This document shows positions 34,401 through 48,100 of a stretch of 64,000 bases of DNA, piece by piece. Numbering within the stretch: the stretch's first letter is position 1; every line of letters starts with the position of its first letter. The position numbers and the translations under genes were made by a program. The notes under the pieces were generated by a model. The model saw nothing but the letters and a program-made list of their open reading frames with translations. It was not told the origin of the DNA and did no database searches. Origin of the DNA: Bemisia tabaci (taxonomy: Eukaryota > Arthropoda > Insecta > Hemiptera > Aleyrodidae); NCBI RefSeq assembly GCF_918797505.1, contig NC_092793.1:682001-746000 (forward strand), written 5' to 3'.

Positions 34401-37400
34401 TATTTGTCGATGGATTTGCGCGAAAATCAGTATGAAGGGGTATTTTGACACGAAAAAAACGAATTTGACGTTAGATTTTCCAAAAAACCAAAATTTCCAA
34501 AATGGCCGCCGGTTAAAGTTCAAAATGACCAAAAATTGATTTGTTTTTAAATCTAAGTTCAAATTTGTTTATCTTATGCCAAAATACTCTCTAACTCCAA
34601 GTTTTAGGCAAATCCATCAGGAAAAAACCGAGGTGACAATTTTCGGCCATTTTAAACTTTAACCGGCGGCCATTTTGGAAATTTTGGTTTTTTTTGAAAA
34701 TCTAACGTCAAATTTGTTTTTCTCGTGTCAAAATACCCCTACATACCGATTTTCGCGCCAATCCATCGACAAATAACCGGTGTGAATTTTCGGCCATTTT
34801 GAACTTTAACCGGCCGCCATTTTGAAACGGTTTGAGATATTGACTTCGGGTTTGCGCGAAAAGTTTTCTTTTTCTATGTTCTTTCGAACGAGCTATCACA
34901 AAGGGGGTCTTCCCATTTGAAAATTAAATGTTGGGGGCCGTTGCCCCCCCCCCCCCCCCAAGGGGGGCCCCCTGAAAATTTTAGGGGGGCCAAAAAGTAG
35001 CTCCCTTTGACCTAGGATTATCCCCCAAGTTTCAAATCCTCACCTCCATTAGGTAAAAAGTTAGGGGGGGTGGAAGGGACTTTTGGATCACCCTGTAAAT
35101 ATTTTTCATCAGGATTGCAAGCTGAATCCGAATCCGTTGAAATGAAGGAAAAATTCACTAATGATAAAAAATTGGTGTGCAATTTTTGGTCCACCAGTGG
35201 CCAGAGGGCCTTAATGACAAGGGTCCGGCCGCCAGGTAAAGACCGGGTGTGGACACAATGGGAAAAATACCCCGGTGAGCTCAGCGCTGACCCAGCGGCT
35301 CCTCGCCGGGATCCGACGTTGCAATTCTCGGCTCGCGCGAAAATGCCCGAATTTTCACTCTGTCTAATAGGTTTGCACGGACTAGCGATGGTACCTAGCA
35401 AGGTGTGGCTGTGCGATCATGGCGCGCGTTCTCAAAGGTCAGGGAATTTCTCCATTTTTCGTCAGGGAAAATCATTTCCAAATTTTTGTGGCAACCCTGC
35501 TCCCAGTAAATTTTGACGAAACTTTAATAGATGGACATGAAGTTCATTATTAGCACAAAGCCAAATAATTAGCGCATTCAAACAAGTAGAAGCCAAGATT
35601 ATCTGGTTTGAACCCAAAATGTTTTTTATTATGTCACAGTATGGTGGGCGAATTAAGAGTCCTCTCTCCTCTGGTTGTTTTACGTCCTCAGTCAAACCTC
35701 ACACACAGTTAGCTTTTAGCACAGGTGCTTTTTGTCAGCTGATGGGAGGCCGTATCCTATGTGCATCGGCCGATTCTGGTACAGTAATTCAGATCTCTCT
35801 GTCATGTTTCGGACTTTGTCGTATTGCATGGCCCGAGCGTTTGTATGGAAAGATGTGAGAATGAATGAAAACAACACGAGATGGTAGCTACCTGGAGGAG
35901 CGAGGGAATTTCCTGGCCAAAAAGTTCTTCACAGGCAAGGAATTAAGAAAGGCAACGCAAGACGCTTATTCACCTCCACCGCAAGGAAAATTTTCCGAGT
36001 TCAATCATGTATATTTCAGCTTTTTAATCCATGAATACAGAAATATTGCCCCAGTTTACTGCCGCGATCGCAAATGCATTCTGACATGAACCTTGTGACA
36101 CATGACAGCATAGGTAAACAATGTCTCACAGAGTAATGGGCTTGATCCGTTTTCTCTTACCACGCCAGTGGCCGAACCGTTGAAATCTCAAGGACGTCTT
36201 TTGTGAAGCCCCGCTCAGCGTCCGAGATCACTTAACTGTTCTCTTTTTCTCCTCCCATATCCGAGCGGCGAGATAGCTCAGATAACTACAACACCGTTCT
36301 GACCCTGGGAGAGTGTCACTTTTTGTGGGAGCGGGGGTTCGAATCTCGTAGGGGACAGCTAATTTTTACTGGTTGTATTGAATGTTTTAGACCAATAATC
36401 TAACAATAATTAATACTTGGCAACTTAGGAAGCACATAGGTCCCTTATGATGCGTATTCGGGCATATGTGTAGAGTAAAAATATCATACGTAGGGTGTCC
36501 CAAAAGTACCGGGACTGGTTCTGTAACTTCAAAAGTAAGATAGATGCAGACATGATTTTGGTCTCATTTTAAAGATCAACTCAATACCTATCGATTAAAA
36601 CCAAGATCAGCTCAATCGAATAAAAATTGACCGAGTTATGACAATTTGAAATTAGTGAGGAAAGTTTACCCCTACGGTTTTTAGGAAGATTTTTCGCTTA
36701 CCAGGATTCAAAAAGTTAATATTCGTATCCACTTTCCTTCGAATCTTCCATAATTTCCTTTTGCTTTTCAAAGTACCGTCCATCAAACCGGATGCACTTT
36801 TTCATGCGCTCTTGCCACTTATCCAACATTGTTTTCCTGAATTCTTCCTCTGGGATGGAGTTGAAGAAGTTTTGAATTGCATTCTGGATTTCGGTCTTCG
36901 ATACGAATCTTCGTCCGCGAAGCTCCTTTTTAAGCGTGGGAAACATCCAAAAATCACATGGAGCCAAGTCAGCGCTATTAGGGGGATGAGGGATTGTTTC
37001 AACTCCATTTTTACTCATAAATTCACGTGTTAAGCTCGATGTGTGAGGCCGCGCATTGTCTTGATGGACTATCCACGAAGCTTTCAAGTCCGACCGTTTC
37101 CGGGAAATGTGCATTCTCAACTCCTTTAGTACTTTGCAATAATACGCACTGTCAACTGTTGTGTTTGATGGTACAAAATGTTGATAAATGACACCTCGAA
37201 AATAAAAAAACACAATAAGCATCACTTTATCGGCCGACTTTTCGATTTACGGCGATGAAGAATCTTCCTTAAAAACCGTAGGCGTAAACTTTCCTCGCTG
37301 ATTTCAAATTGCCATAACTCGGTCAATTTTTATCCGATTGAGCTGATCTTGGTTTTAATCGATAGGTATTGAGTTGATCTTTAAAATGAAATCAAGATCA

Positions 37401-40400
37401 TGTCTGTATCTATCTTACTTTCGAAGTTACAGAACAAGTCCCGGTGCTTTTGGGACACCTTATGTATACTTTACGCCGAAAAAGCGAACCTGAAACTTAA
37501 ATGCGTTAACTTCCGAAAACCATATATAATTCAACGAAAATAAATAATTGGTACATAACAGCTTTCTTGTATGCAAAGAAAATAATTAAAAATGTTAAAA
37601 AAGAGATGTCAACACAAAATTACATAGCCCCTTCAATTCAGAAGATACTACAAACGAACTGTACCTTAACATTTTCATATCCCAGAAGCTAACGTTCCCA
37701 TGACGAATATTGCTATCGCTAGCGATTGCAAAATCCAACTTGTTACTGGTTAGAATGAGCTAATTTTTTGGTTTTGTGCTAATGATGAACTTTATGTCAA
37801 ATTATTAAAGTTTTATCAAAATCTACCTTAAGCCACTGTGCCCCTGTTTTATGTGGGGTTCTTTTTCTGCCAAAATATTCAGAAAAATAGAAAGAAAATT
37901 TGAGGCAAAGTTCAGGATAAAGCTTACAGCTAACAACTGAACAGTTGAATGTATGCTCAATCTTAGACCTCGCGCATCGCCTAAGTCAATCTATTGAGCC
38001 ACATTAGCTGCGGTATTAATCTCAGCAAACTTCTCATCAAGTTACTCAGTGGCCTTAGTGGAGCATTGATAAACTACTGCCAGGCGACTAGCGAGTAGTA
38101 GTGAGACTTGCAAGTTATCCTGCAAGCTCTGGGAGCCGCCAGACCCTTGGCCGCTGCTTTGTTGTTGTTTTGACGCCCGCCAAATTTAAATTTATAATCA
38201 CAATCACAGAGCTTCTGACATGAAAAAGAGGAAAAACTCACCTTCCAATTCGCACAGTTGTATTGCCAAGTGAAATGAAAGAATAGAAGCCCACCACAAA
38301 AATGAAAACGCGGTAATAAGAGTTCTTGTCAAGATAAATAGTACAGATCGCAAAAATGTTGAATATTTCCATCCTGTAATGTAATTTAAACTATATGATC
38401 TACAACAATTCACTTACTGGAAATGGCAGCTAAATGTTTACTTTTTATTTGCTCTTATGATGTCACTGCGTAATTTCCTATTTTCTTGCTCACTGAGATT
38501 AATAACGCATCTATTATAGGAATTATTTAATGGAATTTTAATATTTCCTATTGGCGCTTGAATAATTGAAGTTGTAGCCAAAAGTTGTTGCCTCAATATT
38601 AGTCGTCAGTTATCTATGAAAATGCTGGAACCTCAATCATCCATGAAAATACTGAAACCTAATAATTGGTAAGTATAAACAAAAATTTCCGATCCATACA
38701 AAGAATTCAATTTGATGCGGAAAAGTTAATAAATGTGTGATTATGCCAAAAAAGTCTAATTCTCAAGTGTCATAACGTAAAAAAATTACGAAAAATCGGA
38801 TATTCGTAATATATTATTTCTGAAAAACCATTTTGGCTCCTAAGAAAATTCTAATAACTGTCAAAAACTGTTCAAGCTGGCTGTATTTGCCCCTTAAATG
38901 TTCAGTAAGATTCAAACGCTGAAGTCCATTTGTTTCATGTAAAATTCTTGTTTCCTTTTTATGTCCTTATCCATAGTTCTTGTTTCTTCTCGTCCCTAAA
39001 TCTATTGCCCTTTCTTTTCTCTGAAACAAAGTCTATATTTTACAGGTCTGATAGTTCGGTTGAAATATGGAATATTCGAAGTGCAGCCCACGTAGACAGA
39101 ATTATTCTTCCACAAGAGGGCATTTCGATCCAATGCATTATTTGGTCTGGTGAGAGATTGTTTTGTGGAACCCTACAAGGCTCAGTCATTGAATATGATC
39201 TTCTGAGTTTGTCTCCTTTGGTAATTTTGCATTTTACTTATCATCATCTCTTTTTGGACTGAACCAAGAAATCTTGTTTTCGACCAAATAACAAGCATTA
39301 AGATGATGTTCTCTACAACCTTCCAAGGACAATGGGCTTTAAAAATCGAGCTCTATGTTTGCCAATTTCATGAAAAGAAGGGCTGAGAAGTGAATTTTTC
39401 TGCATTTTCCATGCTCTTTTTACGAAGATTTGACACTGCTGTCGTGCTCAATTTACAGACATGCCTTTATCCCAAAGTTGACGTTATTTTGAGCTGCATA
39501 AGCCGTGTGCTGTTATTATTTGGAAGAATTTTCGTTCTTTTCAACCTTTATCTCCTGGAAATGCAGGCACAAAAAGATGTGCAGCATCGATTTTCTTTCA
39601 CTGGCTGTGAAAAGTGGAGAGCTCTCAATCATCAATTTGGTTTTACAACATTTCCACTACCCAGATACAGGGAGTAAAAGTGCTGAAGGAAGCTAATTTC
39701 GGCCCTGCTTTTCCCAAAATTTGCGCCTGAAAAATTCAATTTTTAAAACTCATTGCTCAAAACATTGTTTTCAGGCTGTAGCACTGTGGGCCAGAGGTGC
39801 CGGTTGCGCGAAAATAATTGCTATCTCGGTTAAATCCGAACGAAAATCAGTAAGTTTTGGTACATCGGGGTTTCTTGGGTCGCTGAACTTGAATTTGATG
39901 TCAGCTTTGTTCAAAAATCACAAGAAAAGTATGTTATGAGGATTTGAGCTAGTCCAGTGATGACTCCTTTCTTAGAGCAATCGCACTGGGATTAGAAACC
40001 ATTTTAACGCTGGAGGAACTTTCAAAAACAAAATTGAGAATTTGAAAGTGACCAAGAAGAGTCTTGAAAACCACCTAAGATTGTTCCAATTAGAAGAATG
40101 AAGGACGAGAATGTTCACAGACGAACGCTTTATGTGTTTGTATTTTCTGTCACTGTCTCCTCTTAATATTGATTCTTGTGGGTTACCATGCTGAAATAAA
40201 AAGAATAACTTTGCAAATTAATGCCCTGCATGGTTTAACGGTTCTATCTTTTGCCGTTGTAAGCTATCAAGTATCATGTCAGAGGATCAAAGAAGCATCA
40301 TATGAATTTTCTTGAGAGGCGCTAGGCATGAGAATGGACAACATTTACCTACAACGTTTACTGGAAATGACGGTCAGTAACCTAAGTGGACGTACCTCGC

Positions 40401-43400
40401 GTGATTTCTCGGATTCTAAGACAGATTTTTGATAAATCGCAGTGCACAGAGGGTTATCTCACTTCCCATAAAACTTAATTTGTTTATCAGGATGAATTTT
40501 CATTGGTATAGTCTGTATTTATGGAAGGAAAATGGGAAAGAAATTCGCACAAAACTTCATGACAGCGTATTCTCTTTTGGCTCTTAGGTATTTGTTGTCT
40601 GGAAGAAGACGTGACATAAAATGGTTCGGAAGATCGACTAGCCATTTTCGATGGGGTTATTTTATGATATCTTTGACACAAAACAGAGCCTTCAATGACG
40701 AAGTCATGGCAAAGAATATTTGCACATCATCATTTCGAAAAAATTGCACAGATACCAATGATTTATAGAAGATAATAACAAGTAATAGAATGTTTTGATT
40801 TTTCTAATTGGCTAAATTTTTTCTTTCTTAATTTAAAGTTTCTATGTATGACCATGACCGTAGTTGGAGCGGAGGCATGGAGGGCTTGGCTCCCTTAGAA
40901 TCGAAATTAGTGTCATTTCGCCCTCTCCAGCAGTGGTATTCGGCGGAAAAAAACTTTAGTCGGAGATCCGTCTCTGCCAAATGCTGTCAAATTGAAGGAG
41001 TATTAACCGGAAAAATTTAACTTTACTCCAATTAAATTATTTAAGCATTGCATATCGACCATTAAATCAGAAAGTGAAACATAATCGTAAGTATTGTAAA
41101 TGGTATTTATCATTTTTATGGTTTATAGGGTGTAATGAAAACCCCGTGCTCTTTCAGTTGGTATATTCTTCTTCTTTCATTATTCGATTGCAATTAATAA
41201 TTTGTTTATCAGGATGAATTTTCATCGGTATCGTCGGTACATATAGGGGGAAAAAGGGACAGAAATTCGTACAAATCAACATGAAAGCGTATTCTCTTTT
41301 GGCCTTGGGGTATTTCTTGTCTGGAATAAGACATGATATAATTTGATATGATTTGGAAGAGCGACTAGCCATTTTCGATGGGGTTATTTTATGCTATCTT
41401 TGACCCAAAACGGAGCCTTCAATAACGGAGTTATGGCAAAGAATATTTGTACATCATCATTTCGAAAAAATCTCACCGATTCCAATATTTCTAATAGATA
41501 ATAAGTAATTGAATGTTTTTCTGATAATTTTTCTTATTTTACTTTAAAGTTTCTACTCAAGACCATGACCGTTGTTTGAGCGGGGGGAATGGAGGGCTTG
41601 GCTCCCTTAGAATCGAAATTAGTATCATCTCGCCTTCCCCAGCTGTGCTGTTCGGCAAAAAAAAAAAAAAAAACTTTCGTCGGAGATACGTCGCTGATGC
41701 CTCATGCAGTCAAATTGAAGGAATGTTAACCAGAAAAATTTAACTTTACTCCATTTAAATTATTCAAGCACTGCATATCGACCATTAAATCAGAAAGTGA
41801 AACATAAATGTAAGTATTGTAAATGGTTTTTATCCTTCTTACGGCGCATAGGGTGTAATGAAAAACCCCGTGCTCTTTCAGTTGGCATATTCTTCTTCTT
41901 TCATTATTCGATGGCATATTTCAAAAAGAATCAAAATTGAATTGTATTTTTCTCAATTTGTGTATTTTTGAGTGGATTAAAAAGTTAATTTGTACATAGT
42001 GTCGTGCTAATTAGCATATTTTACTTTGTGTAGGCTTTTACTGATGAAATACTATTGTTGTGGATGTTTTCCTGCGCTTTTTGACAAACAAGAGAGGTCA
42101 AAGAGGACTAAATTAATAGAACATCTTTAAATCGAAGAATGCGGAAGCAGTTTAAGCTGAGAATACGTAAAACACCGTTATCATTGTATGGAAATCAACA
42201 TAAAAAAATTCCTCACGGAAACCTTAGCATTCGTCCAAATATAGCTGAAAATTAAAAAAATTTCAGGGAGAGGCCGTTTGAACCCCTTTTCAACTGTAGG
42301 GTGAAGGAGGGGGGACGGGGTTTCAACGCTCCCATGATTCTCCGGTGGTAGGGGGGCCGAGATAACCTGGCCTTGCCTATGCTGATGATATTTTTTTTCA
42401 GTTTATTGTTCTATTTTTGTAAGAATTTGAAGAATCATTCAGCTTGACTATCATCACAATTTTACACTCAAAACTTAATGTTTGTTTACTTTTCCTATTT
42501 CTTAATCCATAATTTAAGCACGTAGTGGCACTATTGTAAGGCAGGAAGATTCCCTGGCGTTCTCTCCTCTGCAGAGTTATGATTCCTTTTGTTACTGTCG
42601 AGTATTTGAATTTGACCATTTCTAAGAGGCAGATTAATTACTTCACGAACATCTTCCTCTTTTTCCCGACTTCCATTACTTTCAAATATCTTACTTTGGA
42701 AACAGATTTAAACAATTCTTGTTCGTTGCATCAAAAAAAATTCGCTAACGGTGGAAAAACTAACTTGGAGATGCGGTTTTTTCGATCGAAATTCACCACC
42801 ATGCGGAGCACAAATCATATCATAATGATTTTTGCTGAAGAGTTTTGTATCTTAAACAAATGCTTCCCTCAGGACCTTTACAATACTTGCACAATCGCTG
42901 ACTTAAGGCACACAAGAATCGAGGATCTAATACGATACTGCCCAACATTCATGGAAAGACTGAGCTGTCAATTAATTACGGAATTCAAGCTCATGTTGAT
43001 ATTCTTTCAAGATTTACAAATAAATTGAAATCCGCAAAAACTAAGTTTATGGTCAAAATAATCTCATCATTTTCCACCTTTTCTCCCTTGCAAAACTTCC
43101 CAGTGAAAACATCGGAAACAGCCAGTCGATTTTCTAAACCATTTCATATCAGGTCTTATTCCAGACAACAAATACCCTAAGGCCAAAAGAGAATACGCTG
43201 TCATGATGTTTTGTGCGAATTTCTGTCCCGTTTTCCCTCCGTATATACAGACTATACCAATGAAAATTCATCCTGATAAACAAATTAAGTTTTATGGGAG
43301 GTGAGATAACCCTCTGTACATCGCGATTTATCGAAAATCTGTCTTAGAATCAGGGAAATCACGCAAGGTCACGTCCACTTAGGTTGCACAAGGCGCGGCG

Positions 43401-45127
43401 CGGCGATGAATCGGGTCAAAACGCCTACCAACGGAAAGAGCTTGTCACGGGGGTGCGCCCAAAATTGTGCTCATGGATTTATTTATCGTCGCACAAAAAT
43501 GGTCATGGTATCATTTTAATCGTCAGAAAATGATCTTTCTACAATATACGAGAGGAGGTTTGTTTCCCCATTCGATTGAAAATTATTCGTTGTTGTAAAT
43601 GGAAATTTGAACATTTTCGGTTCTTTTGAAAAATACCGAGAAAACTTGGAGGAAACCAGTAAGTATAGCCGCTACACTAGTTAACTTTCAACATAGCTTA
43701 TTAACAAGCCCAAAATAATGAAAATCAGACGAGAATATGCCGAAATATAACGCGCGTATGACTTGCGTAGCACGTTAATCGCCCGTATTCCGCCGTTTTC
43801 ACCGCGCACCGGCCGTACCGCGACGTTTCACTTAAATTGCTCTAGCGGGTTCATTTTTTGACGCAGAAAAATTGTTTTTGTATCCAATTAAACGTGAGAT
43901 AGTTTCCCATCGCCGTTACTGACGTTTTAAATAATTAAACGCTCTCGAAAATTGGGTGAAATTTCAAGATTTTAAAATTATTCTAATGAGCTTTCATTTG
44001 TGCCTTAGAAGAAAAAATTTTTGAGGTAGGCTTCTGTAGAAGCATTTCAGCTTCAAAACGGGACCAAGAAAACGAAAATCGGACCCGTAGTTTCCGAGAT
44101 ATAGCGCGCTGAAAAAACGCTTGGCGGTCTTCTTTAACGGCCGCCATCTTGGTTCCTGCACGGACCCCAGAGTGGTTCCTTTCTAAAAGGCCTTCTTATG
44201 ACCATAAGAATAATCCCTGAAAGCGGCAATTTCCAATCGAAAAGTGCAGGGTTTTGGCCGTTATTCAATCGTCCCCATGCATTTTGTTGTGTTGCGTCAC
44301 ATATAATACCCGTGTGGTAGGATTAATAATATACTTACAGAAAAGAAAAAAAAGATGAATGACAGAATTACAGATAGATTTATAAATGTCGTCTCATCTG
44401 AGAACCTTTTTTGCACTTATTAAGTATGATAAAATGTGGCAACCATGGAAAAAAGCGGAAGTTATGGAAGTTAACAATATTATTACTATTCACTCGGAAG
44501 AATTCAATTATAGTACGATATCTAAGGTCATATTTGTGAAATATGAATTTAATCCTGTTTTTGATAAGTCAACTTTTTTTTTAAAAAAAAATCCATAAAT
44601 GGGTTTCCTGCAATTTCCCGCAGCAAAGCTGTGGTGCAAATGAATATCGAGGATTCAAAGAAAAAGTATCTGGCATTAAAACTCGATAGAAATTTATAGA
44701 AAAAACTGCAGGAAAGCTTTTTCGATGGAATTTTTAAGCTTTATTAGGCATGTTTTCTAACAAGCTTTGTAGACAATGAAAAGTGCGCAATTGAAAAAGT
44801 GTATACATCAAAGGAAAGCTCTTTTCAAGAGAAGTCCTAGTGAACAGATTTTCATCCTGTGCAACCACGGAGCCGTGATAAGGCCTTTACGGTTGCAGTT
44901 CAGGACGCGCTTCTATATATTATTCGTGCAGTGTGAGAGGTACCCATGTTCCCTTCTCCAATACATCGCTGTTGGGCGATTATTTGATGAAATTTTGATG
45001 AATCCTCATCCCTTAGAGAGGTACTTTAACGAATTCCTCATCATCAATTCAGAACTGAACACTCTTAAAAATGGCATTTTTCATGTGTAACGGGCTTCTC
45101 TGGTCCACGGTGCGCAGTAGATGACAT

Positions 45128-45160
<33 letters not shown>

Positions 45161-48100
45161 AAAATTTGGTAAGCGCCAAATCACATTGTAATCGATGTGG
45201 TTGCCTTCTTCCCTTTGTATGGAGCTGAAGTATTAAGCTTTGCTAACAGAACTAATATTCTTAATAATGGACCACTAGACAAGGTACGAATTTTAGCATT
45301 CTAATACATGTTTATTCCAGAATTTCACGTAGAACACGATTCGCGTAACGAAAATTACTAAAATAAACTTCTTACGAAGATATTAACGTTTAATTTCACA
45401 TTGAGCACGAGGAATTTGAACTGCCCGCTCACAAGATACTCAAAGCTCTGCGTGAGTCAAATCGTGCATTACAACGGTTTCAGCAAGCTTCTCAATCGAG
45501 CAATGTTCATTTCCCACCGTTTGTTGTTCAAACTAAAAGCAATTTGCTATCGCTGAGCCAAAGCGTCAAGATTGAGGTTGTCAGATTTTTGTATCGCAGA
45601 GATTGTCATGATAACGTTGAGCGCGCGATGTGAATCACGTAGAGCATTGAGTTTTCATGAGCGGATGGTTTGAATTCACGCATTAAGAATCATTAAATAT
45701 CTTCGTAAGGAGTTGATAGAGGTAATTTTTGTTGTGCGCATCGTTTTTTTCGTGAAATTTTGGTTAAGAATCATGTATCAGAATGCTGAAATTCGTACCT
45801 TGTTTAATGGTCCATTTTGGTTTTAGAGCACTGCTTTTATGACACTGTGTTTTGTAACAGGTACATATTGCAAGTGGAAGACTTCACTCCAGGGAAAATC
45901 CCTCCCAGATTATTTTATTGTTCTAACGTCCATTTCAGAAGAAGATATAATACGCCAAATACATATAGCAATCTCATGAGGCCTCTGTCCTGCTAGCCTG
46001 TTGCCTCTCTTTGTTTTATTTTTCAATTGAACCCCAGGAGAAATAACCCTCTACTACTGTGGTCTCTGGAAGATCAAATCATTACAAGGAGAAGTGAAAG
46101 ACATATTTTCCTCTCCAATACTGTCAATACCTTGGATGCAACGCATAGTAAAAGATATTGCTGCAAGAGAACATGAAATCTTCGCTTCTGGACCAATTTT
46201 GGTTCATTGATTGAGCTAAAGGAGAAGTATTTTTTTGTGGGAAGGAGCCAATTCTGCAGTGGGAGAGCTAAAATATTACCACCTCCCCGCCAATATTGAT
46301 TTTGCAGCATGTTATGAAGGTCCCTGCTTCAGAGGAGCAAGAGAACCTTTCCCTCCCCACCCATTTTGATGCGTCAATTGAGGTGGGAGAGAAGCCTTGT
46401 TCTAAAATATAGAGCTGATTTAATAACCTCTTTGTCTGCAGTTTCTTTGGACCTCTCCATCGTTGGAGGAAAAAAATGACCTTGTTTCCAAATTAAATTT
46501 TTAACACCTCACTTAAATATCTTCAAACCACCCCCTCCCCCCACCTCCTTCAAAAATAATCCTCCCTTTTTTGCCTATTTAACCAATATGAAAGAAACAT
46601 TATGGACGGAGATATTTTTCAATGAGAAATCCAAATTATGCATGTAGTCAATTCAAAGCCAAGGTATGTACATTACTATTCCAGAAAAGATTTCAATAGT
46701 TGGGCTACGCTGCTGACTGCCAAAAAACATCGTCAGTCGAAATGTCAATCACCTTTGATGAGCCTCAGATCGCAAGTTTGTCATCTTCTTTAAACTTTTC
46801 CAATGAATTTTTCAGAACTCGCTACCTGTAACTTCTGGCACATGTTGGTGTTTGGCACCCAATAAGTCAAACTCTTTACTGGCCGTAAGTAATGGCATGA
46901 AATTATTTTTTTTTTCTCCAACTGTGAGTAAGTCTTTTATTTTATAGTTTCATTGCTGTTCAAAAGTAGAGCAAAGGGGAGAAGAGGATTAGTCTTTAAG
47001 GGCTCAGTTGTTAAGTTGGAATAGAAAAGGAAACCTCTGAGGTAAAGTATTTTTTGCAAGACATGTTATGTTTTGATGAACAATCTTTCAAACTTATTTC
47101 TAGCATTTGACAGTTGACTTTCTGTATTTTATCAATTAAAAGCTTCAATAAAATTGTGTATGCTTAGGGTGGGACTTATTTTTTTAAATCGACAAAACCA
47201 AATGTTGCACGGTCTTAAATGGTTCTACGTGATAAAAAAAAAAAACGCGGTAGCCAAGAGGATTTTGAAAAAAAAAAAAATTTTAACCTGGCACGCACAG
47301 AGCCTAATATCGAGATTTTTTCGGTTTTTTTTGGCATTTCCGCCGTATATTTTTGATATTTTTGCCAGCAACCCAATTTTGACGCTAGATGTCCAAAAAT
47401 TGGTACAAACCTAGCACGTACCTTGCAGATTAAGGGAAAGTTTTTGTTTTTCTGCTAGGTCATTCTCCTTTCGCTTGGTAATGCCCAAACTCTCCGCTCG
47501 GCAGCTCTAAAACTCGAAATCTCCCCGTTTTTTAACGTATAATAAATTTTTTGAGCAGCCTGGTAGTAAAAATCCGAAAATTTTTGGGAAGCAAGTCCAT
47601 ACCATTAGTATGGAGGGGCAAATTTCAAAAGATCCATAGATGTTTGATTGATTGTCGCACAGTGTCTTCAGATACACAAAAATCGTGAAAAATATCTCCA
47701 TTGTTACCGGTCTTTTGCTCTCAAAATTTAATAGACACCCTGTAATGACAGTAAAGGTTGAAAACTTTGCTCTGTAGCGCTATTTTAGAGGCCTACTGAG
47801 CGTCGACCGGCCGCTCAGTGGTCCTGTACGGAGCTGTAATTTTAAAAACGTGAATTTTTTGGAAATATCTGTAATTTCTGAACTCAGCGACCCTCAAGAG
47901 TCCCTAATAATGCATTTCGCTCAGTTTGAACAGTCAATCTGATTTAATAACAGTCAAATCCGACTTTTTGCGCGCGAAAATCGGTCGGCGCGCGTTGAGC
48001 GGAAACTTCAATCGATCATAACTCCGGAACCGTTTGGTTCCCCAGCTTAATGGACCACTCGTTGGATGCGGAAAAAGACGAACAATTTAAAAAACTGGTT

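Larger units (their letters stand above)
32979..35499. mobile_element. composite element with CAGGGTTGCCAC ends
   Basis: Outer ends CAGGGTTGCCACGGTCAGGG and the complement GTGGCAACCCTG, with a candidate 6-bp duplication CTCCCA on both sides. GTCAGGGAA-type repeats lie just inside each end. Further in, 33640-33960 pairs with 35100-35420 in inverted form (GGATCCCGGCGAGGAGCCGC against its complement). The centre is occupied by the TA-flanked hairpin 34084-35095. The 148-codon ORF at 35070 lies across these arms and is not a gene. Confidence 0.72.
40379..43385. mobile_element. 3-kb element with ~280-bp inverted ends
   Basis: AACCTAAGTGGACGT at the left and ACGTCCACTTAGGTT at the right. The match continues inward about 275 bp on each side (TGTTTATCAGGATGAATTTT against its complement). 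Inside are two tandem ~720-bp units and an AT-rich ORF. No recognised transposase, and no target duplication resolved. Confidence 0.72.

Noticed and set aside
35070..35516. 148-codon ORF across the composite element
   Set aside because: Crosses the boundary between hairpin 4, the outer arm and the GTCAGGGAA repeats, so it cannot be an ancestral gene.
36265..36356. Functional class-II tRNA gene
   Set aside because: The A box and acceptor stem are poor and there is no T-run terminator. A tRNA-derived repeat is more likely.
39505..39696. Possible extra UTP4 exon (MCSIDFLSLAVKSGELSI)
   Set aside because: It does not fit between SLSP and the exon-3 strand. Exon 3 at 46816 joins exon 2 in phase and supplies the expected WCLA segment.
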